Assembly: GCA_016758965.1 (NCBI GenBank)
Contig: JAEPRB010000165.1
Span: 1-64,000, forward strand
Origin: Circinella minor
Lineage: Eukaryota > Mucoromycota > Mucoromycetes > Mucorales > Lichtheimiaceae
Direction: 5' to 3'
Length of the DNA stretch: 64,000 bases
Position numbers and translations under genes: made by a program. Each line of letters begins with the position of its first letter. Position 1 is the stretch's first letter. Of the stretch, positions 63,899-64,000 are shown one piece after another. Below the pieces are notes generated by a model that ran no database searches, had not been told where the DNA came from, and saw nothing but the letters and a program-made list of their open reading frames with translations.

Positions 63899-64000
63899 TC
63901 CCAATATATAAATATATGTATATCTACAGTATTTTGCGTTTAAGAATATAAAGATGGGTGGGCGAAGAAATCCATTTTTTGGTTCTGCCGACATAAAAGT
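63899..64000. other. Downstream flank of the phosphatase gene
   Basis: About 100 bases to the window end; no feature seen. Confidence 0.5.

Noticed and set aside
1..64000. CRISPR array, bacterial operon or rRNA genes
   Set aside because: No regularly spaced identical repeats, no ribosome binding sites or operon packing, and no rRNA-like conserved sequence; the DNA is eukaryotic.

Overview
The window looks like nuclear DNA from an AT-rich early-diverging fungus, most likely a member of Mucorales. The reasons are: genes with many short GT-AG introns (mostly 50-130 bases); homopolymer-rich intergenic DNA; a Tad/L1-like non-LTR element of the type common in Mucorales; and homologues of Eaf1/Vid21, LARP1, a Dcr2-like phosphatase, a tetraspanin, and subunits of complexes absent from yeasts (MBIP-like, INTS10-like). 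All exon joins were made by eye and checked for reading-frame continuity. Family assignments come from recognised motifs, not from searches.

Region 1 (1-22905) is accessory and gene-poor. It opens with the 3' part of a non-LTR retrotransposon carrying a frameshift and a nonsense codon and ending in a 33-base poly(A). Next come two decayed copies of a multi-exon gene family; the longer (7551-9798) has a possible PD-(D/E)XK-nuclease-like signature. Then lies a striking inverted repeat of about 6.3 kb (10943-17280): two near-identical 2.16-kb arms around a 2.0-kb spacer, each arm with four copies of a roughly 38-base motif near its outer end. Further exon-like relics (19.9-20.5 kb) and a small GC-rich island (21.67-21.78 kb) follow.

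Region 2 (22906-40886) starts the gene-bearing part: a tetraspanin on the minus strand, then two large plus-strand genes, LARP1 (27897-31326) and an EAF1/VID21-like NuA4 subunit (33042-38180). A tiny minus-strand gene (40346-40886) encodes only the C-terminal regulatory tail of calcineurin A.

Region 3 (40887-64000) begins with 4.8 kb of non-coding DNA extraordinarily rich in the palindrome TACGTA. Two unrecognised genes converge with 72 bases between their stop codons (45659-46577 plus; 48046-46650 minus). Two minus-strand genes follow: a 12-exon INTS10-like Integrator subunit (53668-49607) and an intronless MBIP-like ATAC subunit (56217-54940). Next are a 61-residue predicted secreted peptide (58270-58085, minus) and a 12-exon Dcr2-like metallophosphatase with an N-terminal repeat domain (60608-63898, plus).

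Several genes concern transcription, chromatin and translation control (EAF1, INTS10-like, MBIP-like, LARP1), but they are separately transcribed eukaryotic units and nothing suggests an operon. The most noteworthy items are the free-standing calcineurin tail, the large inverted repeat with its motif arrays, the decayed nuclease-like family, the TACGTA enrichment, and the metazoan-type INTS10-like and MBIP-like genes.
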